64,000 nt of DNA from Hyphomicrobiaceae bacterium (GTDB taxonomy: Bacteria > Pseudomonadota > Alphaproteobacteria > Rhizobiales > Hyphomicrobiaceae): NCBI GenBank assembly GCA_030655135.1, contig JAURWC010000009.1:1-64000 (forward strand), written 5' to 3'. Positions 16,927 through 26,202 of the stretch are shown piece by piece. The notes beneath the pieces are model-generated. The model saw only the letters and a program-made list of their open reading frames with translations, searched no databases and was not told the origin of the DNA. A program made the position numbers and the translations under genes. The number at the start of each line of letters is the position of its first letter. Position 1 is the first letter of the stretch.

Positions 16927-18143
16927 TGACGTCCTCCGCGACGCTTCCGCGCCAGCTGCGCGGAGGCCGGCCCGTGTGGGCCGATAGCCCGCGCATTAAA
17001 GTACGGCATCACACCAGGCTTGAGCCTATTACCTGCGATGTCGCCATCGTCGGAGCCGGCATCAGCGGCGCTATCGCTGCGTTAATGCTGGCCGAGACCG
17101 GCAAGGACGTCATCGTCTTGGATCGCCGCCCGCCCGTGACCGGCAGCACCCTAGCCAGCACTGCCATGATCCAGTTCGAGATCGACACGCCGCTAACCGA
17201 ACTTGCCGACAGAATCGGCGCAAGAAAGGCCGAGCGGGCCTATCGCCGTTCGTTCGCCGGCAACATTTCACTGCGCAAACTCGCCGAGCGTCACGGTATC
17301 CATTGCGCCTGGAAGGAGCGCGACGCGCTGCTGCTCGCCGGCAACGAGATGGGTTCACGCGGACTGAACGCCGAAGCGGCTTATCGCGCCAAGATCGGTC
17401 TGCCCTCCAACTTTCTCAGCCAGGCCGAACTGCACGAGCGCTACGGCTTCGATCGCACCGGTGCCGTGCTCTCCACCGGCAACGCCGAACTCAATCCGGC
17501 CCAGTACGCTGCAGGCGCTATGCGCGCTGCGCAGGCCCTCGGCGCGCGCATCTACAGCCCGCACGACGTGAAGGATGTCGTGACCGGCAAGGACAGCGTG
17601 GCTCTGCGCACCGGATCCGGCATGGCCGTCATTGCCAAGAAGGCAGTCTTCGCGACCGGCTACGAAATGCTGCCGCAGATCCCCAAGCAGAAGTACGACA
17701 TCATTTCGACCTGGGCGATCGCCACTAAGCCGCTGCCGCCGGACGCGTTCTGGCCGACGCGCTGCCTCGTCTGGGAAGCCGCCGATCCTTACCTCTACAT
17801 GCGCCCAACCGCAGACAACCGCATCCTCGTCGGCGGCGAAGATGCCGACATTTCTGAAGCCGCCAAGCGGGATGCCGCCACGCCGCGCAAGGCCCAGCGC
17901 CTTCTGTCTAAGTTGAACAAACTGCTGCCTGGCCGTGACCTGAAGATTGACTACGCCTGGGCTGGCACCTTCGCCGACAGCCCCACCGGCCTGCCGTTTC
18001 TGTCGGAAGTTGACAGCATGCCGAATTGCTTCGCCCTGCTCGGATGCGGCGGCAACGGCATTACCTTCTCCGCCATCGCCGGCGAACTCATCACCGCTTG
18101 GGCCGACGGCCGACGTGATCCAGACGCGGATCTTTTTGTTTGA
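16926..18143 (+). CDS. FAD-dependent oxidoreductase (DAO family)
   Basis: 405 residues. The N-terminal Rossmann site CDVAIVGAGISGAIAALMLA with LDRR at the end of the second strand binds FAD. The C-terminal FADSPTGLPFLSEVDSMPNC and GCGGNGITFSAIAGE complete the D-amino-acid-oxidase-like fold used on amines and amino acids. It shares a TGATG overlap with the ROK gene, so the pair is translationally coupled. The substrate is not predictable. Confidence 0.88.
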   Translation: MTSSATLPRQLRGGRPVWADSPRIKVRHHTRLEPITCDVAIVGAGISGAIAALMLAETGKDVIVLDRRPPVTGSTLASTAMIQFEIDTPLTELADRIGARKAERAYRRSFAGNISLRKLAERHGIHCAWKERDALLLAGNEMGSRGLNAEAAYRAKIGLPSNFLSQAELHERYGFDRTGAVLSTGNAELNPAQYAAGAMRAAQALGARIYSPHDVKDVVTGKDSVALRTGSGMAVIAKKAVFATGYEMLPQIPKQKYDIISTWAIATKPLPPDAFWPTRCLVWEAADPYLYMRPTADNRILVGGEDADISEAAKRDAATPRKAQRLLSKLNKLLPGRDLKIDYAWAGTFADSPTGLPFLSEVDSMPNCFALLGCGGNGITFSAIAGELITAWADGRRDPDADLFV

Positions 18144-18286
18144 GTGGATGCGAAAAACGCTCGTGCCGCTCGTTTGAAGGACGATTAAAAAGAGAAGTTT
18201 CCAGGCATTATATGCAAGATCGGAACTAACGGCGCCGGGCTGCATTAGTGTTCGCCTGAAAGGCAGTCTGCAGATTGGGGAGACGT

Positions 18287-19567
18287 ATGGCCAAATGGGC
18301 CTCCGCGCTGAAGGACGCTTTGCCCTTCTTCGGCAAGCGCGAGCGTGCAGAGCTGGAAAACAGGAACGCGCACGACAGCCTCGAACTCGACGGCGAGTTA
18401 GATGGCGATGCCGTGGTCGAAAGTGCACGTGCTCTGGCGCCGGTCGTCTGGCTGCTTGGCAAAGTGCAGAGCGGAAAGACGTCGATCATCCGCGGCATCA
18501 CCCGCGCCGATGAAGCGACAATCGGCGACGGCTTCCGTCCCTGCACACGCACGTCTCGCCTGTACGAATTTCCCGCCGAAGCGCCTGTGCTGCGGTTTCT
18601 CGACACGCGTGGTCTCGGCGAAGCCGGCTACGACCCTGGTGAAGATCTTGCCTTCGCCGAGAACAGCGCACACCTCGTCCTCGTCACCATGCGATCCATG
18701 GATCCGCAGCAGCAGGCCCTCGTTGACCTCGTCAAATATGTAAGGAAGCGCCATCCGGAGTGGCCTATCGTCGTCGCGCAGACAACGCTGCATGACGGTT
18801 ACGCACCCGGCAGTGACCACGTGGCGCCCTACCCGTTCGCGCCCGGCGTCCCCCTGTCGCACACACCGGGCTTGCCGGACGATTTGCTGCGCGGCCTCGC
18901 GTTTCAGCGCTCCTTGTTCGCCGACATCAAGGGCGCACCGCCGCGTTTCATCCCCATCGACCTCACCCACCCCGATGACGGCCTGCATCCCGCCGACTAC
19001 GGCCTTGACGCATTGACGGAAGCTCTCGCCGACGTTGCGCCATCCGGCATGCTGCTGGCTTTGACGGCAATGCCGGGTTTTTCGGCCGATCCAAAGGAGG
19101 CCAGTGCCGATCCGCTGATCATGGGCCATGCCATGGCCGCAGCCGGTGGCGACCTTGTCCCAATTCCCGTCGCCGGCACGATTGCCGCGTCCACCGTTCA
19201 GGCACGTTTGCTCCACAAGCTCGGCGAGCTGTACGGCATCAAATGGGACCGCCGCGCCTACGCCGACCTTTCCGCCGCGATCGGCGCCGGCACTTTGCTC
19301 AAGATCGCCTCGCAGATCGGCCTGCGCCAGCTCGTTAAGATGATCCCGGCCTACGGCCAGACAGCCGGCGCGGCCGCTTCGGCTGCTGCCAGCTTTGCCC
19401 TCACCTATGCACTCGGCAAGGCCGCCGTCTACTATCTCCACCGGCGCCGCATGGGCACTATCGACAAGGAAGGCATTGCCCAGGTCTATCGCCAATCCTT
19501 GAATGACGCCTTCCGCATGGCCCGCAACCGCCGCCTTTCGGAAGGCAAAACCACGGCCCCGACATGA
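18287..19567 (+). CDS. P-loop GTPase with C-terminal DUF697-like membrane region
   Basis: 426 residues from ATG 18287 (GGGGAGA just upstream). G1 is LLGKVQSGKTS (about residues 57-66) and G3 is DTRGLGEAG, the Era/TrmE-type P-loop fold. The C-terminal 120 residues (GDLVPIPVAGTIAASTVQAR, LHKLGELYGI, alanine-rich helix FALTYALGKAAVYYL) fit the DUF697 region of YcjF/YeeP-like proteins and probably touch the inner membrane. Its stop overlaps the start of a second GTPase gene, so the two very likely work together. The role is unknown. Confidence 0.8.
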   Translation: MAKWASALKDALPFFGKRERAELENRNAHDSLELDGELDGDAVVESARALAPVVWLLGKVQSGKTSIIRGITRADEATIGDGFRPCTRTSRLYEFPAEAPVLRFLDTRGLGEAGYDPGEDLAFAENSAHLVLVTMRSMDPQQQALVDLVKYVRKRHPEWPIVVAQTTLHDGYAPGSDHVAPYPFAPGVPLSHTPGLPDDLLRGLAFQRSLFADIKGAPPRFIPIDLTHPDDGLHPADYGLDALTEALADVAPSGMLLALTAMPGFSADPKEASADPLIMGHAMAAAGGDLVPIPVAGTIAASTVQARLLHKLGELYGIKWDRRAYADLSAAIGAGTLLKIASQIGLRQLVKMIPAYGQTAGAAASAAASFALTYALGKAAVYYLHRRRMGTIDKEGIAQVYRQSLNDAFRMARNRRLSEGKTTAPT

Positions 19568-21132
19568 GCGACAGCACCACCACCGTCAAGCGCAAGACCG
19601 AGCGCCGCGCCCGCGTCATCCTGATCCTGCTCGGCCTGCTGCTGCCGACGCTGTCCCTGGTGCCGTTCGGCAGCATCTGGCTGTGGCAGCAGGGCTACCT
19701 CATCTACTGGGCCGCTGCTGCGTGCCTCATCATTCTGACGACGTATGTCTTCCAGCGCCGGCTTTTCCCGGCGGAGGCACCTTCACGAGGCCAGGAGCCT
19801 TCGCAAGATACTGTCGACACCGCCGAACTCGGCAAGCAGCTCGGCTGGTCGCCGCTCGAAGAGCAAGCGATGGCTGACGTCGAAGCGCAAGCCCGCAACA
19901 TCGACCTCGATGCCCTTGACAGCTGGGACGCGCTGCTGGACCTTGGTCAAAAAACGATCGAAACCGTTGCCAACCGCCTGCACCCTGGACGCTCCAACCC
20001 GGTTTGGCAGTTCACGCCACCCGAAGCGCTGGCCATCATCGAGCGCGTCAGTCGCCGCTTACGCATGGTCGCGGTCGAGAAGGTACCGTTCGGCGACAAG
20101 ATTACCGTTTCCCAAGCGCTGAACCTGTATCGCTGGCACGGCGCCGTCGACTACGTGGAGAAGGCCTGGGACTTGTGGCGCATCCTGCGCCTGGCCAATC
20201 CCATCACAGCGGCCACGCACGAAGTGCGCGAGCGCCTGTCCAACGAATTGATCCAGTGGGGTCGTGACGAGGTCACCCGCCGCCTGGCCGAAGCTTACAT
20301 CCGCGAAATCGGCCGCGCCGCAATCGACCTTTATGGCGGCCGCCTGCGCGTCACGTCGAAAACCCTGGGTAGCTACGTCTCGTCCGACAGCGCCGCCGAC
20401 GCCGAAGCCATCAAGGGTACGCGCGCTGAACCGCTGCGCATTCTCGTCGCCGGCCAGATCAGCGCCGGCAAGTCCAGCCTCGTCAACGCGCTCGCCGCCG
20501 AAGCCAAGGCCGCTGTAGACGCCTTGCCCGCTACGGCCGCCTTCACGCCATACCGCCTGGAACGCGAGGGCTTTCCCGCCGCCGTCATCATCGATAGCCC
20601 GGGCCTGTCCGCTACGGTTGACGAAACCGGCACCATCATCGAGCGCGCGGCCGATTGCGACCTCGTGCTGTGGGTGGTGGGCGCCCACCGCGCCGACCGC
20701 CACGTCGACCAGCAGGCTCTCACCACCTTCCGCCAGTACTTTGCCAGCCGCCTTAATCGCCGCCGCCCGCCCATCGTGTTGGTTTTGACCCACATCGATC
20801 GGTTGCGGCCCTTCGACGAGTGGTCTCCGCCCTACGATTTAGCCACCGGCACGAAGCCGAAAGAGAATAATATTCGTGCCGCGACCGAAGCCATCGCCGC
20901 CGATCTGGGCTTCAGCCCAGACGATGCGGTCCCGGTCAGCTTGCTCGCCGGCAAGACATTCAACGTCGAAAAGGTCTGGGAAAACATTGCCTCGGCCCTT
21001 CCTGAAGCGATGCGCGCCCAGCTGCTGCGCTGCCTGCACGACCTCAAGGAGGACTGGAACTGGTCGTCTGTTTGGTCCCAAACCACCAGCGCCGGCCGTG
21101 CAATTGCCGGATCGCTCCGTAAGCGGAAATGA
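19564..21132 (+). CDS. Membrane-anchored P-loop GTPase
   Basis: 522 residues. Two N-terminal helices (ARVILILLGLLLPTLSLVPF, IYWAAAACLIILTTYVF) anchor it to the membrane; a helical linker follows to about residue 290. The GTPase domain has G1 VAGQISAGKSS, G3 DSPGLS and G4 LTHIDRL. It overlaps the upstream GTPase gene by the bases ATGA (19564-19567). Nearest families by pattern are YcjX/YkfA/HSR1-type GTPases linked to envelope stress; I cannot assign a precise one. Confidence 0.82.
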   Translation: MSDSTTTVKRKTERRARVILILLGLLLPTLSLVPFGSIWLWQQGYLIYWAAAACLIILTTYVFQRRLFPAEAPSRGQEPSQDTVDTAELGKQLGWSPLEEQAMADVEAQARNIDLDALDSWDALLDLGQKTIETVANRLHPGRSNPVWQFTPPEALAIIERVSRRLRMVAVEKVPFGDKITVSQALNLYRWHGAVDYVEKAWDLWRILRLANPITAATHEVRERLSNELIQWGRDEVTRRLAEAYIREIGRAAIDLYGGRLRVTSKTLGSYVSSDSAADAEAIKGTRAEPLRILVAGQISAGKSSLVNALAAEAKAAVDALPATAAFTPYRLEREGFPAAVIIDSPGLSATVDETGTIIERAADCDLVLWVVGAHRADRHVDQQALTTFRQYFASRLNRRRPPIVLVLTHIDRLRPFDEWSPPYDLATGTKPKENNIRAATEAIAADLGFSPDDAVPVSLLAGKTFNVEKVWENIASALPEAMRAQLLRCLHDLKEDWNWSSVWSQTTSAGRAIAGSLRKRK

Positions 21133-21177
21133 TGTGTTGCGCGTTATCGCTTCCACTCGAGCGGAGAAGGGAACGAC

Positions 21178-22299
21178 ATGGCCGTAGCAAATGACCTAGT
21201 GGAAGCCCGCACCCGCGCCGCCGCGGTAGAGCAGGCTGCTGCCGATGAGAAGTTCCAGCGCAACCGTGAAACTTGGGAGATGGTGGCGAACGTCTCCGTC
21301 ACGGGCCTTTTTGCATTGGCGATCCTCGCATCCCTATACCTCATGCGCGACGTGCTTGTGCCGTTGATCCTCGCTTGGGTGGTAGCAAACATCTTGCTGC
21401 CTGTGGTCAGTTGGATGGAGCAGCGCAAAGTCCCGCGCGTGCTCGCCGTCATCCTCGTCACGCTCGCGCTGATTGTCGTGCTCTTGAGCATCATCGCCCT
21501 GTTCTCGCTGCCGATGACGTACTGGCTCAGCCGGGCGACGGAATTGGGTACTCTCCTCAAAGAAAAAATGGCGATGCTGTCCGAACCGTTGACGTTCTTA
21601 CGCGAGTTGATGGGCAGCATTGGTCAAGCCGCCAGCGGCGGTGGCCCCTCGCTGCGCGTCGAAGGCGACAGCAACATCGTTGGCGGCATTTATTCGATCG
21701 TAACGCCGGCCGTCAGCCAGGCGATCCTGTTCCTTGGCGCGCTCGTTTTCTATCTGATCTATCAGAAGAAGATCAAAGCCCGCTCCGTGCTGATACTGCC
21801 CAGCCGCGACGCGCGCCTCACAGCCTTGCGCATCCTCTCCGATATCGAGAAAAGCACCACCGTCTACTTCGGCACCTTCACCGTCGTGAACATTTGCCTG
21901 GGCATCGTAACGACCGGACTGGCATGGGCTGTCGGCCTGCCGAACCCCATGCTTTGGGGCCTCCTTGCCGCCATCGTGAACTACGTGCCCTACATTGGCG
22001 TGGCCATCATGTTGGTGGTCCTTTTTGCCGTCGGACTATTCACCTTCCCAACTGTCCCGGCGGCCCTCGTCGCCCCCCTTGTCTACCTTGGCATTACGAC
22101 CATCGAGGGCCACTTCCTGACGCCCGCAATCATGGGCCGCAACATGACGCTGAACCCCTTCGCTGTCTTCCTAGCGATCGGCTTCTGGACCTGGATGTGG
22201 GGCCCCATTGGCGCCTTCGTTGCGGTGCCGATGCTGATGACGACGACAGTGACTTTTCGCCACCTCTTCCCTAAGGAACTTCCTGAACTGCCGGAATGA
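21178..22299 (+). CDS. AI-2E family transporter (PerM-like)
   Basis: 373 residues with about eight membrane helices arranged as in PF01594: FALAILASLYLMRDVLVPLI near the start, a mid-loop, then the conserved GLPNPMLWGLLAAIVNYVPY, LGITTIEGHFLTPAIMGRNM and GAFVAVPMLM. The N-terminus is cytoplasmic and charged. It lies 45 bases after the GTPase gene in the same direction. Substrates of this family vary (autoinducer, protons or sodium), so transport of AI-2 is not implied. Confidence 0.9.
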   Translation: MAVANDLVEARTRAAAVEQAAADEKFQRNRETWEMVANVSVTGLFALAILASLYLMRDVLVPLILAWVVANILLPVVSWMEQRKVPRVLAVILVTLALIVVLLSIIALFSLPMTYWLSRATELGTLLKEKMAMLSEPLTFLRELMGSIGQAASGGGPSLRVEGDSNIVGGIYSIVTPAVSQAILFLGALVFYLIYQKKIKARSVLILPSRDARLTALRILSDIEKSTTVYFGTFTVVNICLGIVTTGLAWAVGLPNPMLWGLLAAIVNYVPYIGVAIMLVVLFAVGLFTFPTVPAALVAPLVYLGITTIEGHFLTPAIMGRNMTLNPFAVFLAIGFWTWMWGPIGAFVAVPMLMTTTVTFRHLFPKELPELPE

Positions 22300-22401
22300 A
22301 CTTAAGGGGGCTTCAGGAGTTAACTGGGCTCGAAGCGCCGATTTGATCGCAACGCAACATGAACGACACCTCATCAATCGACTACTCAGGGAGTTCCCCA
22401 C

Positions 22402-22680
22402 ATGACCCAAGCATCATTCAATCGCGGCGCGGACTACAGCCGCAACACGGCGGAAGACCTGGCAAGCAAGGCTAGCGACCAGATCGAACGTGTCGTCTCC
22501 GGCGTGGAGCAGACCGCTCGCAATCTGGCCGACCAGGGCCGTCAGGCCGGCGAACAGGTTGGCGTCGTCGCTGACAACTTCAAATCCGCTGTCGACAAGT
22601 CGGTCAAGGATCAGCCGTTGACCACCTTGGCCGTGGCAGCAGCCGTCGGCTTTGTTATCGGCGCGCTTTGGAAGTCATAA
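22402..22680 (+). CDS. DUF883/ElaB-like small membrane-anchored protein
   Basis: 92 residues. An amphipathic coiled-coil N-terminal two thirds (SDQIERVVSGVEQTARNLAD) ends in one hydrophobic helix, LTTLAVAAAVGFVIGALW, and two residues. This is the YqjD/ElaB/DUF883 layout; E. coli members bind ribosomes and the membrane in stationary phase. ATG 22402 has AGGGAG upstream. It stands in a run of stress-type membrane genes. Confidence 0.82.
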   Translation: MTQASFNRGADYSRNTAEDLASKASDQIERVVSGVEQTARNLADQGRQAGEQVGVVADNFKSAVDKSVKDQPLTTLAVAAAVGFVIGALWKS

Positions 22681-22725
22681 TCCAAGCCCGTTTCGCCACG
22701 ACCTAAACAGTAGAGAGGCATCGTC

Positions 22726-23319
22726 ATGTTCGACCGGATATTCAGGCGCGCCGAGCGTAAAATCGACTCGGTTGTGTCCAAGTATGTCCGCCGCGCGATC
22801 GTGGCGGTGCCTCTTTTGATTGCTGCGGTTTTCGCAACGGCCGCGATCTCGGTCAAGGTCGTCGAACTTTACGGGCCGGTAAATGGCTATGCGATGATGG
22901 CCGGCGCATTTGCTGCGATTGCAGGTTTGATCGCCCTCTTCGCATTGACGGGCGACGCGACGCCAGTCGAGCAGGCTGAAGCCGCGTCCGCAAAAGATCC
23001 CGAACAGGTCAAGCGCGACGATGACAGCCCACTCGTTCCGCCCGAGCTTTTGTCAATCATCATGGCCGCGGCCCCGGTCGCACTGCCGGGTGTCGCGCGC
23101 ACTGCTGCAAGAAATCTGCCGATGCTGGTGGCTCTAGCCGTTGTCGGCTACCTCATGGCCCGCTACGCCAATAGCAGCGGCACCGGCGGCGTGACTGCCG
23201 AAGGGGACGCGCCCGCTACGGGCGGGCCAGACGCCGAAGCGGCCGCCGCTGCTGCTGCAAGCGACGCGCGCGTGAGCGAGGCAACCGCGACGATGGCTGC
23301 TAGAGCCGCAGCGGCCTAG
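22726..23319 (+). CDS. Uncharacterised membrane protein after DUF883 gene
   Basis: 197 residues. Helices at about 25-46 (IVAVPLLIAAVFATAAISVKV) and 52-73 (GYAMMAGAFAAIAGLIALFA), an acidic loop, then a third hydrophobic helix (LPMLVALAVVGYLMARYA) and an Ala/Gly-rich tail. The position after a DUF883 gene is where many bacteria encode a phage-holin-like (DUF1469) protein, and the first helix pair would fit that, but the rest does not. AGAGAGG stands before ATG 22726. It is convergent with the GGDEF/EAL gene. Confidence 0.65.
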   Translation: MFDRIFRRAERKIDSVVSKYVRRAIVAVPLLIAAVFATAAISVKVVELYGPVNGYAMMAGAFAAIAGLIALFALTGDATPVEQAEAASAKDPEQVKRDDDSPLVPPELLSIIMAAAPVALPGVARTAARNLPMLVALAVVGYLMARYANSSGTGGVTAEGDAPATGGPDAEAAAAAAASDARVSEATATMAARAAAA

Positions 23320-23327
23320 ACCGTCCT

Positions 23328-25577
23328 TCACCCCGCGAGAGATGATTGAACCGGTGCGTGGATAAGCGCCGGCGGAATCGGCCGGGAATAATAATAACCC
23401 TGCAAGTTTCCGCATCCGAGCGATTTCAGCAACAGAGCTTGCGCCTCCGTCTCCACACCCTCCGCAGTGATTGATAGACCAAGGCTAGAAGCTAGCTGGA
23501 CGATGGCTTGGACGATCGACAGGTTGTCGGAATTTCTCTCCATATCATTGACGAACGACCGGTCGATCTTCAAGCGGCTGATTGGGTATGCCCTGATGTG
23601 AGACAGAGACGCGTAGCCCGTGCCAAAATCATCGAGCGCAATCTCAACGCCCGCTGCATGCAACTTGCGCAGCGCCTCGGCAACGTGCGGCGCGCCAGCT
23701 CCAAGAAAAACCCGCTCAGTGACCTCAATGCAGATGCGTGTCGGCGCCACACCATGGCTGGCGAGTTTAGCTAGCAGCCTGTCTGCGAAGCACCCATGGG
23801 CAAAGTCAGCCGAGATGACGTTGATCGCCACGCGGTTGAACTCAAATTTCGCCGCTTCCCAGTCAGCTATCTGGCGGACGGCCAGGTCCATGACCCGCTC
23901 TCCGACAGCGCAGGCGACTTTCTGGTTTTCGAAGATGTCATCAAAGGCGCCGGGCGCGATCACGCCACGATCCGGATGCTTCCAGCGCAGCAGGGCTTCA
24001 AACGATCTTGCGGCGTCTGGATCTGCGGGCACCACCGGCTGATAGTAGAGGACGAATTCGTCGCGGCAGAGCGCGTTAATCGCTTCCTGCTGCATCTCGA
24101 CCTTGCTCTTCATCGATTTGTGCAAATCCGAAGAAAAATAAACCATCCGATCGCGGCCGAGCTCCTTGGCCCGATACAATGCGAGATCGGCATGTTTGAG
24201 TAGCTCGCTAGCCTCGCCGGCATCATGCGGGAACAACGCAATGCCAACGCTCAAGGTGCAATGGCGCTCGACACCGCCGATCTCAACGGGTGCCTGCATA
24301 ATCCTTTCCAACTCTTCGAACACCCGGCGGCGGCCGGCTTCCGGATTGGAATCGTCGATGAGCAGAGCGAATTCGTCTCCACCCAACCGTGCCGCGATGC
24401 CGCCAAGCTCGGCCGCGCACTGCAGACGCCGGGCCACTTCGGCGAGCAGTGCATCGCCCACGTCATGGCCGAGCGTGTCATTCACCTCTTTCAGCTTGTC
24501 GACATCTACGAGCGCCAGGGTGAAGCTGCCGTCGTGCACTCTGGCATCATCGATCGCCTGGCGTAGCGACGAGTTAAAATGCAGGCGATTGGAAAGGCCG
24601 GTCGTCGTATCAATGTGGGCAAGCCGCCATAACTCGTCTTTCAACAGACGCTGCTTTGTTATCTCTTCCGTCAGCATCATGATGCCGCCGATGCTTCGAT
24701 CCGGCAGATACCATGGGCGCACTTCCCAGCGGATGATGTTCTCCGAGCCGTCGGCACGGCGGAACCGTTCCTCGTCGCAGCGCTCCGTCGCGCCGGCGAG
24801 AATACGCTGATGCTTGTCCCTCCAGTGCGCCTGCACCTCGGGGAAGACGTCATAGTGACTCTGGCCCACCAGCGACGCGGCCGGCAGACTATAATCGTCG
24901 AGCCAACGATCCGTGTGGGCTACATAATTCATGTCGCGATCGAACATGGCGACTGCGGCAGGCGCATGCTTGATGAAGGCTTCCAGACGTGCAGCAGCCT
25001 CCCTGGCTTCTAGCTCCGCCGTTCGCTGTTCCGTCACGTCGATGCCAATGGTCCAGACTGACTTCAATTCACCCGTTGGCCAGAGCCAGGGCGCAACGAT
25101 CGCGCGAATACAAACCGTTGAGCCGTCCGCTGCCTTGTCCTGAAACTCTCCTGAAAAAGGCTGCCCGGTGGAAACCTGGCTCCACATCGTTTCCAGGTAG
25201 CCAAGACGTTTGCCATCAGAAAGGCCGGCCCTCGGCTGAGCCTTCAACTGATCGAGTGTGAGGCCGATCCGGTCGAGATACTTGTCGTTGGCATTGATAA
25301 AACGTCCGTCGGCATCGGATTCGATAACGAAGAAATGGTCCTTCAGCAGATCGCGCAGCTTGTTGATCTCAGCGAGCAGCGAGCGATTTTCACCCTTAGA
25401 CATCGCGGTCGCGACTTGGGTGAAACCCGACAGCAGACTGAGGAAAGCCACCAGAACGATGAGCGGCTTGACGCCTGGGTGGGCGGCATCATGCAGAATG
25501 AGTGCTGCCGAGACCAATGCAATGGCCAACGGACCCGCGTAAACAAGGTACGCCGCCTTAATTTTCAAAACGCCCAT
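23328..25577 (-). CDS. Membrane PAS-PAS-GGDEF-EAL cyclic-di-GMP protein
   Basis: 749 residues. Two helices lie at the N-terminus (about 8-28 and 33-52), then PAS domains at about 90-180 and 190-300. GGDEF is about 325-485 with an intact RLGGDEFAL but no RxxD inhibitory site five residues upstream. EAL is about 490-745 with FEALLRW, CIEVTER and DDFGTGYASL, so phosphodiesterase residues look complete. It could make or, more likely, degrade cyclic di-GMP in response to a signal at the PAS domains. It is convergent with the membrane protein gene upstream in coordinates. Confidence 0.92.
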   Translation of the reverse strand: MGVLKIKAAYLVYAGPLAIALVSAALILHDAAHPGVKPLIVLVAFLSLLSGFTQVATAMSKGENRSLLAEINKLRDLLKDHFFVIESDADGRFINANDKYLDRIGLTLDQLKAQPRAGLSDGKRLGYLETMWSQVSTGQPFSGEFQDKAADGSTVCIRAIVAPWLWPTGELKSVWTIGIDVTEQRTAELEAREAAARLEAFIKHAPAAVAMFDRDMNYVAHTDRWLDDYSLPAASLVGQSHYDVFPEVQAHWRDKHQRILAGATERCDEERFRRADGSENIIRWEVRPWYLPDRSIGGIMMLTEEITKQRLLKDELWRLAHIDTTTGLSNRLHFNSSLRQAIDDARVHDGSFTLALVDVDKLKEVNDTLGHDVGDALLAEVARRLQCAAELGGIAARLGGDEFALLIDDSNPEAGRRRVFEELERIMQAPVEIGGVERHCTLSVGIALFPHDAGEASELLKHADLALYRAKELGRDRMVYFSSDLHKSMKSKVEMQQEAINALCRDEFVLYYQPVVPADPDAARSFEALLRWKHPDRGVIAPGAFDDIFENQKVACAVGERVMDLAVRQIADWEAAKFEFNRVAINVISADFAHGCFADRLLAKLASHGVAPTRICIEVTERVFLGAGAPHVAEALRKLHAAGVEIALDDFGTGYASLSHIRAYPISRLKIDRSFVNDMERNSDNLSIVQAIVQLASSLGLSITAEGVETEAQALLLKSLGCGNLQGYYYSRPIPPALIHAPVQSSLAG

Positions 25578-25958
25578 ACCGGTTCCGATGCCGAAAACTC
25601 CGCGGTAAAGGTCAAATGTAATCGAGAACTATAGAAATCCCGTTAAATGCTATGCATCGTGCTCAAACAACAGGCGAACGCCTCTGCCTTGCGAGCGTCT
25701 AGGCGGATGACGAGAAGCATGTGTGTGCGTGTAGCGCTGCCCGAGCAGCCGGATGGCGGCCGTCAGAACGAAGGTTGCCACGTGCCGGCCGGGACAGGTT
25801 GGGCCTTTCGAGTTGTAGGGCTGCGAAGCCTGCAAATCACCGGCGTTCGAACATCCTCCGCCTCCGCATCGTTATAATCTTGCTTAGTTGTTTCCGCCGG
25901 AACCGCACGACTCCCCGCTTGTTGGTAACAGAGAGCCGCTCAACGGCCGGAGATAGTG
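25578..25958. other. Intergenic region without recognisable gene
   Basis: 381 bases between the GGDEF/EAL start and the small ORF at 25959. Open frames here are short, overlap in several frames and lack a ribosome site or family resemblance. It should contain the promoter of the minus-strand GGDEF/EAL gene; no clear operator was found. Confidence 0.5.
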
Positions 25959-26132
25959 ATGGCAGGAAACAACAGAGAACTTGTACGCGACATCGGCGCC
26001 AATTTGCAGGATAGGCTTCCGCTGGACCATTCACTGCCGGCGGTATTCGTCGCTCTTTTGGCGGAATTGGACGCCTCGGAAATCCAGCAGCGGGGTGCCT
26101 CTAATCCTGAGACAGACCTTCACCGGAAGTGA
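25959..26132 (+). CDS. Possible small protein of 57 residues
   Basis: The frame begins ATG 25959 with CGGAGA five bases upstream and ends TGA 26130-26132. The product starts MAGNNRELVRDIG; its middle (LPAVFVALLAELD) has a P-x-F-x-x-LL-x-x-LD pattern that recalls the tail of NepR-type anti-sigma factors. The match is too short to name it. No partner response regulator or sigma factor gene is adjacent. Confidence 0.4.
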   Translation: MAGNNRELVRDIGANLQDRLPLDHSLPAVFVALLAELDASEIQQRGASNPETDLHRK

Positions 26133-26152
26133 TTTGGCCCCGGAGGGCAGCC

Positions 26153-26182
26153 CGAAACCCGGAAGTTGCCCGCCGGGTTTCG
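26153..26182. terminator. Hairpin between small ORF and EF-hand gene
   Basis: CGAAACCCGG (26153-26162) and CCGGGTTTCG (26173-26182) form a perfect 10-bp stem with a 10-base loop between convergent genes. There is no T run, so termination strength is doubtful. Confidence 0.5.
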
Positions 26183-26202
26183 AGCTTAAGTAGTAGCCCG
26201 GA

